A stretch of DNA of 64,000 nucleotides from Camellia lanceoleosa (GCA_025200525.1 CM045768.1:48248425-48312424), one strand, 5' to 3'; shown: positions 22,041 to 33,845, numbered from the stretch's first letter. Notes: generated by a model not told the origin, from the sequence alone. Made by a program: numbers and translations.

Positions 22041-22077
22041 CTACGTAAGGCTTGATTCCCATGTTTGGGATACGTAG
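22041..22077 (+). other. conserved hairpin CTACGT...ACGTAG (B, first copy)
   Basis: Outer arms CTACGT (22041-22046) and ACGTAG (22072-22077) are perfect; an inner stem forms between ATTCCCA and TGGGAT. A second, variant copy stands just before the PPT (25,565-25,600). The motif is followed by GCA in all copies except the second D copy (GTA). Confidence 0.75.
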
Positions 22078-22198
22078 GCAACTTCACTCAAGTCCCTAAA
22101 ACACTTCAAATTCAATTGTGTCCATGAAATGGTTTTGATCATCTTTGCCTTCTCAGATCCGAGAGTTGCCAGGATCGCCGCTCAAGGATTAATTTCAA

Positions 22199-22325
22199 GT
22201 GGTGCCATTTAGACAAGGGGCAACTTTCCGTTGCCATTCAATGCACTGTGGTGCCATTCAAACAAGGGGCAACTTTCCGTTGCCATGCAGTGTCCTTCAG
22301 ACAAGGGGCAATTTTCCATTGCTAT
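22199..22325 (+). repeat. triplicated hairpin with PPT-like core
   Basis: Three tandem copies of GACAAGGGGCAACTTTCC followed by GTTGCC (starts about 22,212, 22,260, 22,299). Each forms GGCAAC-TTTCC-GTTGCC. The third copy reads GCAAT-TTTCC-ATTGC: both sides changed so the stem is kept. GGGGCAAC is also the 3' part of this family's PPT (25728-25741). Confidence 0.85.
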
Positions 22326-23584
22326 GGGTCCGAGGTTGTGCATCTCAAAGAGTTGGTTCCCTGCTTGTTGGCCGCTTGCAAAAAAACAGCTTTTTGAGAA
22401 TTTTTACTGAGGTTGACTATTCTCTCAAAAATCATTCCATTTTTCCAAAACTGGACCATTTTCTTGGACCCAAAAAAGGAAAATTTTCAGTGCTTATAAC
22501 CTGACTTGCATGATTTCAAATCAAAAATCGAATAAGCATGTTAATCTAACTTTCATGTTGGTCAAAATTGTTTTAAAACAAAAAAATGGTCGAAACGATG
22601 AACTAGGGGCTAGCTTGAGTCAGCTTCGTCTTTCCCATTTTCAACATACTTGCCAAGAAAGGCACTCTACCGCCAAGAGGGCACAAGTTAGCAAAAGGGC
22701 TAAAAGCTCTCGCCCTCCAAGCAATGAGGTATCAAGCCATGCGCAAGCATAAATTGAATGGGGCGAGATGTTCCACTTCTCATCTCGACAGATCTAACCA
22801 CGCCCAAACTCCCGAAGGCATCATCAACCGATATTAGTGCAGATTTGCTACATACCCGGCACAACCTCTCTGGGAAAGTTCACCGTGTGAAGAAAAAGAA
22901 TCTAGCGTAATGCTAGGGAAGAGCCCGCAACTTCTTGTCTATCTACCAACCACTGGGAAGGGATAAAAATTGAGAGATTGAAGAATAGAGAGATGTGCGT
23001 TGAGAGAAAAAGTGAGAAAAGGGCTTTTGAAAAAACAGAGCTTGAGGGCCGAGTGATGTGAGAATCACAAATGAGAAAGGGTGGGAAATAATACCCTGAA
23101 ACAGCTTCTGCACATTTGAGTCTTGTGTTTTGTTTTGTCTATTTCGATTCTTGTTTTGAGTCATTTCGAGTGTCAATAGATGTGTTTAGGTTGTTTACCT
23201 TTGTTTTTGTTTGTTGAGTCTTTTTATTTGTGTTCAACAGAGGCTCAATACCCTTAAGAACTCATTTCTTAATTTCAAAAAGAAATCAAATCATCTTGTG
23301 CTCAGAGTGCCGTGCCATTCTCCACATTTGTGCAAAACAGATTCGTTTTTCATAAAACCACAGGCCCACCGATAAGTGTGAACAAGAAAACCAGGACCTA
23401 TTTGAAGCTATGTGGTTCCGATCGCAAAGTAAAAGCAAAAGAGGAAAACGTCGGGTATCTGAGTTTGTTTCGATTTCAGTAAGTTCCGAGACTACATCCC
23501 GTGTGTACCTCTTCAGGCCTTGCCAATGCTCCGAAGTATGAGTGTGCCTCTACTTCAAGCTCAAGATCAAGTCTGCACCAAGTC
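22326..23584 (+). other. 3' non-coding region of element B
   Basis: No gene. Colinear with A 13,330-14,500. Contains TTTTTCCAAAACTGGACC, GAGAAAGGGTGGGAAATA and GTGCTCAGAGTGCCGTGCC, phrases shared with A. Confidence 0.7.
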
Positions 23585-25385
23585 AGAATAGTGTATCAAT
23601 CACACTTCATTCTCATTTTGTGTATCAATCACACTTCATTCTCATTTTGTGTATCTATCACACACATTCTCATTTCGTGTATCTACCACACACATTCTCA
23701 TTTTGTGTATCTATCGCATACATTCCCAATTTGTGTATCTAACACACACATTTTCATTTTGTGTATCTATCACGCACATTCCTATTTTGTGTATCTATCA
23801 CACACATTCTCGTTTTGTGTATCCATCATGCACATATTCACTTTTGTGTATCTATTACACTCTCACTCAGTGTATCAATCACACTTCACTCACTTTGTGT
23901 ATCTATCACACCATTCTTCTCTTCATATCACATGTTTGCTTTGTGTATCAATCACACTCTATTTGCTTCATGTATCTGTCACATGTTTATTTAGTGTATC
24001 AATCACACTTCTCTCATTTTGTGTATCAATCACACACATTCTCATTTTATGTATCTATCACACCCATTCTCACTTTAGTGTATCAATCACACACTTTATT
24101 GCATTCAGTGTATCAATCACACACTTTATTGCAAGTGTATCAATCACACACTTAATTGCATTCAGTGTATCAATCACACGTTTCATTTCATTTAGTGTAT
24201 CAACCACACACTTCATTACATTCCGTGTATCAATCACACTCTCTTCACTTAGTGTATCTATCACACACATTCTCATTTTCTGTATCTATCACACACATGT
24301 TCACTTCAATTACTTTAGTGTATCCATCACACTTCATTACCTTTTGTGTATCTATCACGCACATACCCACTTTATTCCCTTAGTGTATCAATCACACTTC
24401 ATATATCCAGTATATCCATCATACTCCTGTTCACTAAGTGCATCTATCACACTTTGTGTTCACATTTAGTATATCAATCATACTCCCGTTCACTAAGTGC
24501 ATCTATCACACTTTGTGTTCACATTTAGTATATCAATCATACTTGTTCACTAAGTGCATCTATCACACTTCGTGTTCACATTTAGTATATCAATCATACT
24601 CCCGTTCACTAAGTGCATCTATCACACTTTGTGTTCACCTTCAGTATATCCATCATACTTGTTCACTAAGTGCATCTATCACACTTCGTGTTCACCTTCA
24701 GTATATCCATCATACTTGTTCACTAAGTGCATCTATCACACTTTGTGTTCACCTTCAGTATATCCATCATACTTGTTCACTAAGTGCATCTATCACACTT
24801 TGTGTTCACTTTTAGTATATCCATCATACTTTGTTCACTAAGTGCATCTATCACACTCTGTGTTCACCTTTTGTGTATCCATCACACTTTGTTCACTTAG
24901 TGCATCTATCACACTTTGTATTCACCCTTTGTGTATCTATCACACTGTGCTCACCACACTCGCTTACTGTATCTATCACGCACTCAGCTACTGTACCTGT
25001 CACATTTTGCTTCATATAGTGTATCTAACACGCGTTCGTTTTGTGCATCAATACACACGCTTACTTTGTGTATCAATCACACGCTCGCTTTGTGTATCAA
25101 TCACACACGCTTGCTTTGTGTATCAATCACACGCTCGCTTTATGTATCAATCACACACTTTCGCTTTGTGTATCAATCACACGCTCGTTTTGTGTATCAA
25201 TCACACACTTTCTCTTTATGCATCCATCACACTACGCTCACTTAGTGTATCAATCACACTTTATTCATATAGTGTATCCATTACACTCTCTTCACTTTGG
25301 TGTATCCATCACACATGTTTGTCCACTTAGTGTATCTACCATACTCCGTTCACTTTTGTGTATCTAACGCACATGTTCGTAAGAA
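23585..25385 (+). repeat. tandem array of element B (about 24-31 bp unit, about 60 copies)
   Basis: Core TGTATC(A/T)ATCACAC repeated without pause. Three zones differ: 23,585-24,420 has units like GTATCTATCACACACATTC; 24,420-24,900 has a higher-order unit of about 58 bp alternating AGTGCATCTATCACACTT and AGTATATCCATCATACTT with GTTCAC spacers; 24,900-25,385 has TGTATCAATCACACGCTCGC units. Several long open frames on it are translation of repeats. The position (3' untranslated region, before the PPT) is the known site of tandem repeats in Tat/Ogre elements. Confidence 0.95.
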
Positions 25386-25741
25386 TTGCATAATTCTCTT
25401 ACATCCTTTCTGCATGAGATGTAGGTTGGTTCACGTTTACTTGCTTGCATAGCATTCACTTAAAATGTTGCATTTATTTTGCATAATTGCTTCATTACAG
25501 CACCCTTTGCATGATCATAAGTTATGCACTTGCATTGTGCATCACTTTGCATCCTGCCCCTGAACTACGCTGGTTTGATTCCTTGCAAAGGGATATGTAG
25601 GCAGCCTGCGGGCACAACCATTTATGCATCTATATTTTGTTTGTCCAAGTCTTCGGCCTTGTCAAAAATGGGTCGTCTCGGGGCTTTGACATTCACTCCC
25701 GTTATTGTTATGACTTTCGAGTTCTGTTAAAGAGGGGCAAC
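25386..25741 (+). other. conserved 3' tail and polypurine tract of B
   Basis: After the array come GCATTTGCAT-rich sequence and the second copy of the conserved hairpin (GAACTACGC...GGATATGTAGGCA, 25,562-25,604), then TGGGTCGTCTC and finally the PPT TAAAGAGGGGCAAC (25728-25741) directly before the 3' LTR. D has the same tail at 44,300-44,488. Confidence 0.9.
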
Positions 25742-28700
25742 TGTAGACACCCCGTTTTTGACCGCCCTCAAGACTTGGGCATTACTGATGGTTTGCTCGG
25801 TGTTAAGAGATATGCAGGGTACAGGTTCAGTTTCTTCGACAAGGAGAGAGGCAAACCCTTCAAAACACTTTGTTTAGGGGTTTGGAGTTGAAGAAAAAAG
25901 GAGAGAAGGGGAGAAAATAGGTTGGAGAAGAAGTTCGCCATGAATCCGGATAGAAGAAAGTCGAGCGGCTCTCGCTGAATCAGGCTTATTCAATTGCATA
26001 CTTGGAATTTAGCTATGAGGCCACTACCATTGGAAAGAAGACTTCCGAGGCTTCATTTTTGGTTCAAGAATCCCCTAGAGCCAAGTCCGGGTGGAGGAGA
26101 TATGATGGGTTGAAGCTGGGCATCATCCCGGTTGGATCGAGTCTGCGCGGCTTCACGGAAAAGGGCATAACTTTTTGCACAGGAGGAATTTTGATGCAAG
26201 GTTTACGCCATTGGAAAGCTAACTTCCGGGGCTTCAATCTGGCCATCCACCGGCACTTTTTGACCTCACCGGCCACCCATCGGCACTCTATTTGTCCGAC
26301 CGGCCAGAATAAAGTGCAGGTCGGCACTATATTGTGCCGACCGGCAATATATTGTGCCGATGACCTCTTTTATGGCCGACCTGACCCTTTTGACCCTCCC
26401 AGGCATGGTGCATGCCAGCTATGCCAGCTGGGATGCACAGAACCAGCTCCACGTGCATATATGTGGCTATTTTGCACCCTTTTGCACCTTTGAACCCCCA
26501 AAAGCTTCTAGAAGCTTGAACCCTTTGGCCAAGCTTCTTGGAGAAGCTTGGCCAACTGTTTTAGCTTCCTATAGAAGCCACAAACCCTTTGCACCCTTTG
26601 CCCCTTTCATTTGGCTTCTTGGAGAAGCCAAGAACCTTTGCCTTTGCCTATTTAAGGAGCACTCCTCCTCCATTGTTGAGGGTTAGAGATTCTTAAGCAA
26701 AAAACCAGAGATATAGATACATATCTGATATAGATACATATATCGCTCCATCTCTCACTATATCTCTCTCATTCAACCTCCAAACACTCTTGTTCTTGGG
26801 CCATTCCTTCACCAACCCATAGCACAACACCACCACTTCCATTTCCAGAATTTGGGAGGTCATTTGCAGAGCTTAGGAGCACCAAAACTTGGTCCAAGAG
26901 GTGCTGGTTTGTTGGTCTACAAGGGTAAGCACACTTTTCCCCAAAACTAGCACTTTCTTGGTTCATATCTAAGCCATAGTTGCATGTATTTTTGAGGTTC
27001 AATGTAAACTGTAAAGAGGCTTTTTTTGAGCCCTTCTTCAACATTGAAGAAGGGCTCAACCTTGTTTGGGACCCCCATGTATGACTTGCTTCATTACCCC
27101 TCTTTGGTCCCCTTTTTTGCATGTCTTTTTAGCCTACCATGATTCTGTTTTTGGGTCTTCGACAGGCCTGAAAAGGGTCTTAGTTTGACCCCCTCTACAT
27201 TTCTCATGAAGGGTATTTGGCTGTTTGGTGCATCCTTTTGGTACTTCATGTTATACCCCTTTGTGGGCCTTAATCTTGCATTGCATTTTGAGCATGTGTT
27301 TATACTGTTTTGGGACTTGTCATCTACTGTAAATGTTCATATTTTTGGTCCCTCTTCAGTGTTGTAGAAGGACATTTTTCTATTTGAGCATTGCATCTAT
27401 CACTTGCCTCATTGCCTCCCTTGAGGAGCCATTTTTGCATGCCATGTTAGTCCCACTTGTGCTTACTGTCTTGCCATGCTTTGTACTGTGAACATGCTTA
27501 TTTTGGGGCTGTCTAGCTTCTGTCTTCATACTTCATGTTCATATCTTGCATATTTGATATAGCCATAGGCCATTTCATGTACCTAGTTTTGCATTTCGGG
27601 AGCGATTCCATGCATTTGGTCCCATTTCGCCATGTTTCGGGGCTGTTTTGCCCCTCATTTTGCTGCTGAAATTTGCATGTTTTGTATGCCATATTCCATG
27701 TTATGCCATGTCTCATTAGAGTGCCATTGTCAGAGGCGCGGTCCTATGTGCAGCACGCATTTCGAGGCATCTCATTTTCATCTAACGGCCTCTTATGTGG
27801 GTGTGGCTGAGGCTCTCTCATGTTAGCGTAAGTCCATATCGCATTGCATATGCCATTTTCTCGGTTTGCGTGCCCGTGTGCACGCATTTTGAGGCATCAC
27901 ATTTTCATCTCATGGCCGCTGATTTTGGCATGCTTGCGAGTTATCCGTGTTAGTTTAAGTCCACCGTTGCATGTTGTTGCATGCCATGTTTGTTTACTTG
28001 TTTAGGTTGCGAGCCTAGCATACATTGCTCATTCGCATGTTCATGTTGCATACTTAGCCGCCATGCCTAGGTTGCATTTCATTGAGCATGCATCCCTTGC
28101 TTCTTGACCAATCATGATAGGGGTTGGGGCCCTTTGATTTGTTTTGTGCTTGCATTCCATTTGATATCAAAGTTGCTAACTTGGCTTGGGCCATCATGCA
28201 TTGAAATGTGATTGATGGCGAGGCCATGCTCCCTTGAGTCCATTACATGATAGGGTGTGTCCATGCATACATTTGCCTAGAAATTCTATGCCTTGCCTTC
28301 TGCAGAATTTTGTGCAACATAGAGTGCCGACCGGCAATGTATTTATTGCCGATAGCTTCATTTCCAGCCGGTGGACTTTATACACGGCCGGTGGACATTC
28401 TATCCAGCCGGTGATGATCCTTAGGATTCAGGGAGCCTGTTCCAGGACTTTTGCAATTTTCCAGAGAAGTAGGACAGTGAAACAGAGGCAACAGTGGCAT
28501 GGTGCGGATTTCTGGGCAAGTCGGACTGAAGCATACATCATTCGCGCATCCCGAGGCGGAGGCTACGGCCATCTTCTCTTTGCATTTATTTTGATTAGAT
28601 TAGAAATTATGTAATAATTAATTTAGCGATTTGTTATTCGGACTGTATATTCTTTCGGTCCCTCCGTGTGAGGGCGTATTTGTAATAAGTGTGTGTGGGT

Positions 28701-29699
28701 GTGTACATGTCTTCCAACCCTCACTTCTTTCTTCCCTTTTATTTACCTGCTTATGATGGTAGATTAGGGCACGTTTATTTTAGCATACCTTATGCTATGC
28801 ATGCGTGCATTCATGCATTTGTTTACATGCATCGGGCTCGGTACATCATACAAACTGCATCGTACTTTCAATTCCAAATTGAATGCGTGTTATTTGTAGC
28901 ATTCCATATGCCATGTTTAGGGTTAGCCGAGCCTACTCTAAATTGCATCATTGCCTGTGTTGCATTAGCCACTTAACATGACCTAGGGACATGCATGTTT
29001 GCTAACTAGTTTATTGTTTTGGCACGGAGTACGATGTAAGTATTTTACGCTTTAGCATACCACATGCATGTGAATGTTGCCATGACAGTATGCGTACCAT
29101 GCGGCTAAGTGCTTATGTGAGATAAACTGTTTGAATGCCTGTGGGTGGAGGTTGGATTGCTTGAGTTGGGAAAACTCATTGAAATTCGTGTTTTAGCCTA
29201 CTTGCGAGTAGCAAATTACAACGCATTTTCAAAACAAACGGATATGCAATGTTTATTTCCAAATTAGGCGATCTAGTCTATACTTGTTTGCCGTGCGCAT
29301 AACATAGTAATTCTAGGCTAATAATTGGAATAAGAACACATAATGTTTTCAAAAACGGATATCACGGTTAGTAGAGGTCTTGGGTCGACCTTCCCCGATC
29401 GTACCCAAGCTCTCGAACCAAGACTACTTTGGTGATGACGGACATGTGGCCTTCGGCACCGAGTCAGGGTTTCCTAAATTTTCCATTTTAAAATATTTAG
29501 GTGGCGACTCTGTAATCTGGCAAAGCAGTCCATGTTTGGCACTTCTTTTCAAAATCTGTTTTTCTTCAAAACGATTTGCCAGAGTTGGACTCTTTGGTTC
29601 AGATTTAGAACCGTGACAAATTGAGTCCTTTGAACTGTAGTGAACCCAATATGAACGGAACGGGACTTAACCCTCCCGGGGCGTTCGGGGACGTCTACA
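25742..29699 (+). repeat. 3' LTR of element B (3,958 bp, intact ends)
   Basis: TGTAGACACC...GACGTCTACA. Carries cluster 1 (about 26,250-26,370), heat-shock-like palindromes and TATA (about 26,503-26,657), the 16-bp hairpin (about 27,026-27,060), a GCATG-rich middle, cluster 2 (about 28,318-28,412) and the segment AAATATTTAGGTGGCGACTC (29,493-29,513). Better preserved than the 5' LTR. Confidence 0.95.
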
Positions 29700-30156
29700 G
29701 TGTATCCCCGGCTTGACATCTGTATGGCAACCCCATAGGTTGAGGTAGCTTGTATATACCTCAATTTTGGATATTGAACCAACTTAGTCTGTCACACCAT
29801 TGGAGAATACGGAAAGTTGTGAATATGATCAGGAAAAAAAGTGGCATCTGTGGCTTCTACATGCAGAGGTTACCCCTTGTCGGCATTTGAGGGCCTTTGA
29901 ATTGTGAGTTGAAGGTAAGAGTTCGAAGAACACAAGAGGGAGATCCTTGTCAGAGTAGAGCGGTTAATCACCACTCGCCCCATGATGTGCTTTCTAAAGT
30001 CCCGCTTTGTTAGCTTATTGCATTCTCTAAACATCATACACTACATTGCTTATAACATGTATCATATCACCGCACTTATTGCATTTATTTGCATCTTGTG
30101 TTATCTTGTATCATTTATCCTTTTACGTTGAGCAGCGTTTTAGGATTATTGTCCCT
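29700..30156 (+). other. element A resumes: right half of the conserved 3' block
   Basis: Starts with the second copy of GTGTA and continues TCCCCGGCTTGACATCTGTA, GGCAACCCCATAGGTTGAGG, TTGGAGAATACGGAAAG. It aligns with D 43,361-43,490 and, reversed, with G 56,420-56,540. Then AT-rich sequence with GCAT words leads into the 113-bp array. No coding capacity. Confidence 0.85.
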
Positions 30157-31624
30157 CGAGGCTTTTCTCAGGACGCATGGAACGCAACCCTGAGCGGTTT
30201 TCTCAAGACCTCTTTTCATGATTTCAGCGTGGTGTTCCTTTCCTCACACGATTTCAACGTGTTTGGAATTTATCTTAGGATGCGTAGAACGCGACCCTGA
30301 GTGGTTTTCTCAAGACCTCTTCTCACGATTTCAGCGTGGTTAGAGTGTTCATTTCCTCACACGATTTCAGCATGTTTGGAATTTTTCTCAAGACGCGTGG
30401 AATGCGACCCTGAGCGGTTTTCTCAAGACCTCTTCTTGCGATTTCAACATGGTTTGAGTATTCCTTTTCTCACACGATTTTAGCGTGTTTGAATTTTTTC
30501 TCAGGATACGTAGAACGCGATCCTGAGCGGTTTTCTCAGGACCTCTTCTCACGATTTCAACGTGGTTTGAGTGTTTATTTCCCCACACGATTTCAGTGTC
30601 TTTGGAATTTTTCTTAGGACGTGTGGAATGTGATCCTGAGCAATTTTTTCAGGACCTGTTCTTATGATTTTAGCATGGTTTGAATGTTTCTTACCTCACA
30701 CGATTTCAGCATGTTGGAATTTTTCTCAAGATGCATGGAATGCAACCCGAAGCGGTTTTCTCAAGACCTCTTCTCACGATTTCAGCGTGGTTTGAATGTA
30801 CCTTTCCTCGCACGATTTCAGCGTGTTTGGAATTTTTCTCATGACGCGTGGAATGTGACCCTAAGTGGTTTTCTCAGGGCCTCTTTTTACGATTTCAGTG
30901 TGGTTTGAGTGTTTCTTTCCTCACACGTTTTTAGTGTGTTTGGAATTTTTCTCAGGACATGTAGAACGTGACCCTGAGCGGTTTTCTCAAGACCTCTTCT
31001 CACGATTTCAACGTGGTTTGAGTGTTCCTTTCCTCACACGATTTCAACGTGTTTAAATTTTTCTCAAGATGCGTGGAACGTGACCCTGAGCAGTTTTCTC
31101 AAGGCCTCTTCTCACGATTTTAGCGTGGTTTGAGTGTTCCTTTCCTCACACGATTTCAGCGTGCTTGGAATTTATTTCCACACTGCCCTGAGCGGTTTTC
31201 TCAAGACCTCTTCTCACGATTTTAACATGGTTAGAGTGTTCCTTTCCTCACACGATTTTAGCGTGTTTAGAATTTTTCTCAGGATGTGTGGAACGTGACC
31301 TTGAGCGGTTTTCTCAGGACATTTTCTCATGATTTCAGCGTGGTTTGAGTGTTCCTTTCCTTACACGATTTCATCGTTTTTAGAATTATCTTAGGACGTA
31401 TAGAACACCCTTGAGTGATTTTATCAAGACCTCTTCTTACAATTTCAGCGTGGTTTGAGTGTTCCTTTCCTCATACGATTTCGACGTGTTTGGAAATTTT
31501 CCCAAGAAGCATGGAATGAAACCCTGAGTTATTTTCTCAGGACCTATTTTCACGATTTCAGCTTGGTTTGAGTGTTCATTTCCTCACATGATTTCAACGT
31601 GTTTGGAATTTATCTTAGGACGCA
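30157..31624 (+). repeat. 113-bp tandem array of element A (13 units)
   Basis: Thirteen units of about 110-115 bp, followed from the GACGCGTGGAACGCGACCC segment (30171, 30280, 30391, 30505, 30618, 30729, 30843, 30956, 31069, 31181, 31274, 31394, 31506). Each unit has two related halves, both with CACGATTTCAGCGTG, a CACG/CGTG inverted repeat. The array stops inside a unit (TTAGGACGCA) at 31624 where the D LTR starts, so D inserted in the array. Confidence 0.93.
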
Positions 31625-31990
31625 TGTAAACACCCCATTTTTGACCGCCCTTAAGGCTTGGGCGCTTTAGGTTGATCGCTCGATGATGAAAGTTATGCTG
31701 TACAAACGTTCGATTTCTTTAGCAAGAAGAGCTTTTAAATCCCAACCTTACACCCCATTTTGACCACAACTATTTTAGACCTTAGAACCCTCTTTTTCAA
31801 AATGCTTCTACGATGTTCCGAAGCTCTCATGTCATTAAAATATTGCATTTTTCAGTAAATCGAGCAGGGACAAAATGGAAATAAATGAAAGGGGAGGTGA
31901 ACTCTTTGAAAAATCTTTAAAACATCTTATTTGTATGTTTGGATTTGAAGAAAATTGGAGGACAGGGAAGAAAACTAGTTAGGGAAGAAA

Positions 31991-32355
31991 TTAGGCATCA
32001 ATTCGTTAGGATATAAATGAGCAGTTTTCACTAAAATAGGCATATCTCTTTGTACACTTAGACTTGAGTTATGAGGCCCCCACCATTGAAAAGTGGACTT
32101 CTGGGGCTTCAATTTAGACTCAAGAATCTCTTAAAGCCAAGTCCGGATGAGGGAGATATGATCGTTTGAAGTTAGGTATCAATTCGGTTAAGATAAAAAT
32201 GAGCAACCTTCACTAAAATAGGCATATCTGTTTGCACACTTAGAATTTAGATGTGAGGCCACCACTATTAAAAAGTAGACTTCCAGGGCTTCAATTTAGA
32301 CTCAAATGACCTAAATTTGAATCTGGATAAAGGAGATATGCCCATTTGAAGTCGG
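31991..32355 (+). repeat. 182-bp tandem duplication in U3 of D
   Basis: Copy 1 31991-32172 and copy 2 32173-32355 (TTAGGCATCAATTCG / TTAGGTATCAATTCG starts). Both contain GGCATATCT, TATGAGGCC/TGTGAGGCC and GGGCTTCAATTTAGACTC. Related modules appear twice in the U3 of B (14,981-15,033 and 15,141-15,220). Duplicated promoter modules of this kind often act as enhancers; that is inference. Confidence 0.85.
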
Positions 32356-32385
32356 GCCTAGAAGCAGATTTTTGTGGTCGGCCGC

Positions 32386-32410
32386 CCACTAATATTGGCC
32401 TGCTGGCCAC
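32386..32410 (+). repeat. GC-rich cluster 1 of the D LTR, complementary to 33874-33898
   Basis: CCACTAATATTGGCC followed by TGCTGGCCAC, just upstream of the TATA box. Its reverse complement matches 33874-33898 at 22 of 25 positions. The surrounding GGTCGGCCGCCC (32,376-32,387) belongs to the same cluster. Confidence 0.85.
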
Positions 32411-32500
32411 TTGTGTAGAATGCAAATATTTGTTGCCAGTTGTCCCCCAAAAGCTTCAGCTATTCCTATACAGATATTTCCGACTTGAGAGGTTGTTTTT

Positions 32501-32511
32501 CTATATATACA
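32501..32511 (+). promoter_or_regulatory. TATA box of the D LTR
   Basis: CTATATATACA, about 90 bp downstream of GC-rich cluster 1 and followed by a CT-rich leader (TCTCTCTACCTC). It is absent from the A LTR because of A's deletion. Confidence 0.75.
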
Positions 32512-33845
32512 AGGCTAACCCTCATGTTTTTAGGTTACAAAAAATTCCTTAAGGCCCAAAACTTGAAATTCTCTCTCTACCTCTATCTTGCAACACACAC
32601 ACCTTACCTAAATACTTCCTAAACCAATATTGGAGCTCTCCTTACTAAGATTATTGAGTCTAAATTTCAGCCCTTGAGAGTGAGAACTTGCAGGTTTGTT
32701 AACAAAAGAGTTGCCTTGCTTCAAGAGGTATAATTTCGAGCATCTTTACACTACTTATTATCTATATTTTCTTACTGATTTTGAAATATTTTTACACTAT
32801 TTTTATGGGCTAAAACTTGTAGTTTAAAGTTACCAAAGATAGAGGGGTTAACTACCCTTGTTTGAACTTTGTCTCGTAAGCCTTTACCCTTCTGTTTCCC
32901 ATCTTTCATCAAATTTTTTTGAGCTTTTTACCACTTAATTTCAGAGTTTTTCAAAGGCTAAAAATCATGTTTTGAGGTCTCAAAAATGAACGGGTTAACC
33001 ACCTCTCTCTTGGCTTGTTTACTAGCTTAAATTCTTCATTATTGTAGCCTACTCCTTTAGCTCTTTTGACTTCAATTCTAGCACTATTTTAGCCTATTTT
33101 AGGATTGTTTTAAGTTATTCATGTCATTCATGCTTTGTTTGATAGGCTTGTAGTGTAATGGTCCTCATAGGTTTGGTGTTTTAGGCCTTAGACACCAACC
33201 TATTTGAGTTGATAGCATTTATTTAGTACTTTTCATACTTGTGTTCACCTCTAATCACCTCTGCACTCCCCCTCTTTTCTTAGCATTTTACTTGTTTTGA
33301 GAGTCGTTTCAAATCGATTGTTTGTTTAAGCTTGAGATAGAGATCGTTGTGCTTAATGGTTTAATCTCTTTAGAGGTTCATTACCAATGGTATGACATCT
33401 CTCTCATGCCTAAAACAACCTTTTGTTTGAGACTTCTTTCCATTAGAGGACTTAATCTTCATTTTTGGACTAAATGAATTAAGGAATGGAAAGGTAATTA
33501 AAAGAAATAATAAAACTTGGACGCAAATGGAACAAGATAATAAGGTAATTTGGTGTTCAATTTAATATAACACATGGAGACTTGAGTCATTTCATACTTG
33601 TTAATGATGAAATGGTTCAAGTTTCCAAGGTCAACCACTTCCCTTGATCAATCCATGATAGGGAGGAGGTTTTGTTGGCCTTTCCTTACCATTTATTGAA
33701 ATTGTGTCCCTTGATTCATAAGTCATCATGCAATGAAATTGCATTGATTGATGGCTTGCAAATCAAGCCTACCCTTGCTTTGACCTACTTGCTGATAATG
33801 AGAGATAGGGTGGACAAAAATCCCCGATTGCTGCAAGAAAGAACC

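Larger units (their letters stand above)
14719..29699 (+). mobile_element. Element B: complete gag-only Ogre-like retrotransposon
   Basis: Full element of 14,981 bp. Starts TGTAGACACC at 14719 and ends GACGTCTACA at 29699, so the termini form the inverted repeat TGTAGAC/GTCTACA. It is flanked by a perfect 5-bp target duplication GTGTA (14714-14718 and 29700-29704). Contents: 5' LTR, leader, eroded gag, pol remnants, triplicated hairpin, tandem array, PPT, 3' LTR of 3,958 bp. No RT or integrase, so mobilisation must have come from an autonomous relative. It lies inside A, in the same orientation. The two LTRs differ mainly by transitions over the part I compared (first 600 bp); about 2% by eye, not computed. 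Confidence 0.95.
5974..31624 (+). mobile_element. Element A: gag-only Ogre-like retrotransposon, interrupted
   Basis: Plus-strand element starting TGTAGACACCCC at 5974 in the LINE fragment. It comprises 5' LTR (5974-9195), gag, pol remnants and 3' non-coding block up to 14718, then resumes at 29700 after element B and ends in the 113-bp array where element D begins (31625). Continuity across B is shown by the flanks joining in the same order as the uninterrupted homologous block at 43,280-43,500. About 10.7 kb of A is visible once B is removed. Its 3' LTR, if present, lies right of the window. The expected primer site is missing: the LTR end runs straight into a short leader, so A could not be replicated. 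Confidence 0.85.

Noticed and set aside
23501..24469. 322-codon open frame and several overlapping ones (to 25367)
   Set aside because: Pure translation of the tandem array (repeated ISITH/YLSHT words) in all three frames; no gene.
23585..25385. CRISPR-like array (short repeat, regular spacing)
   Set aside because: Repeats are degenerate and contiguous, no unique spacers, no cas genes, and the context is a plant retrotransposon.
29497..29513. GGTGGCGACTCTG near LTR ends (also 9,030; 18,494; 35,140; 48,600 reversed) as a tRNA primer site
   Set aside because: It resembles a tRNA-Arg-type PBS, but LTR identity continues about 190 bp further to the GTCTACA or CAACA terminus, and D has a better PBS at 35340. 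It is inside the LTR.
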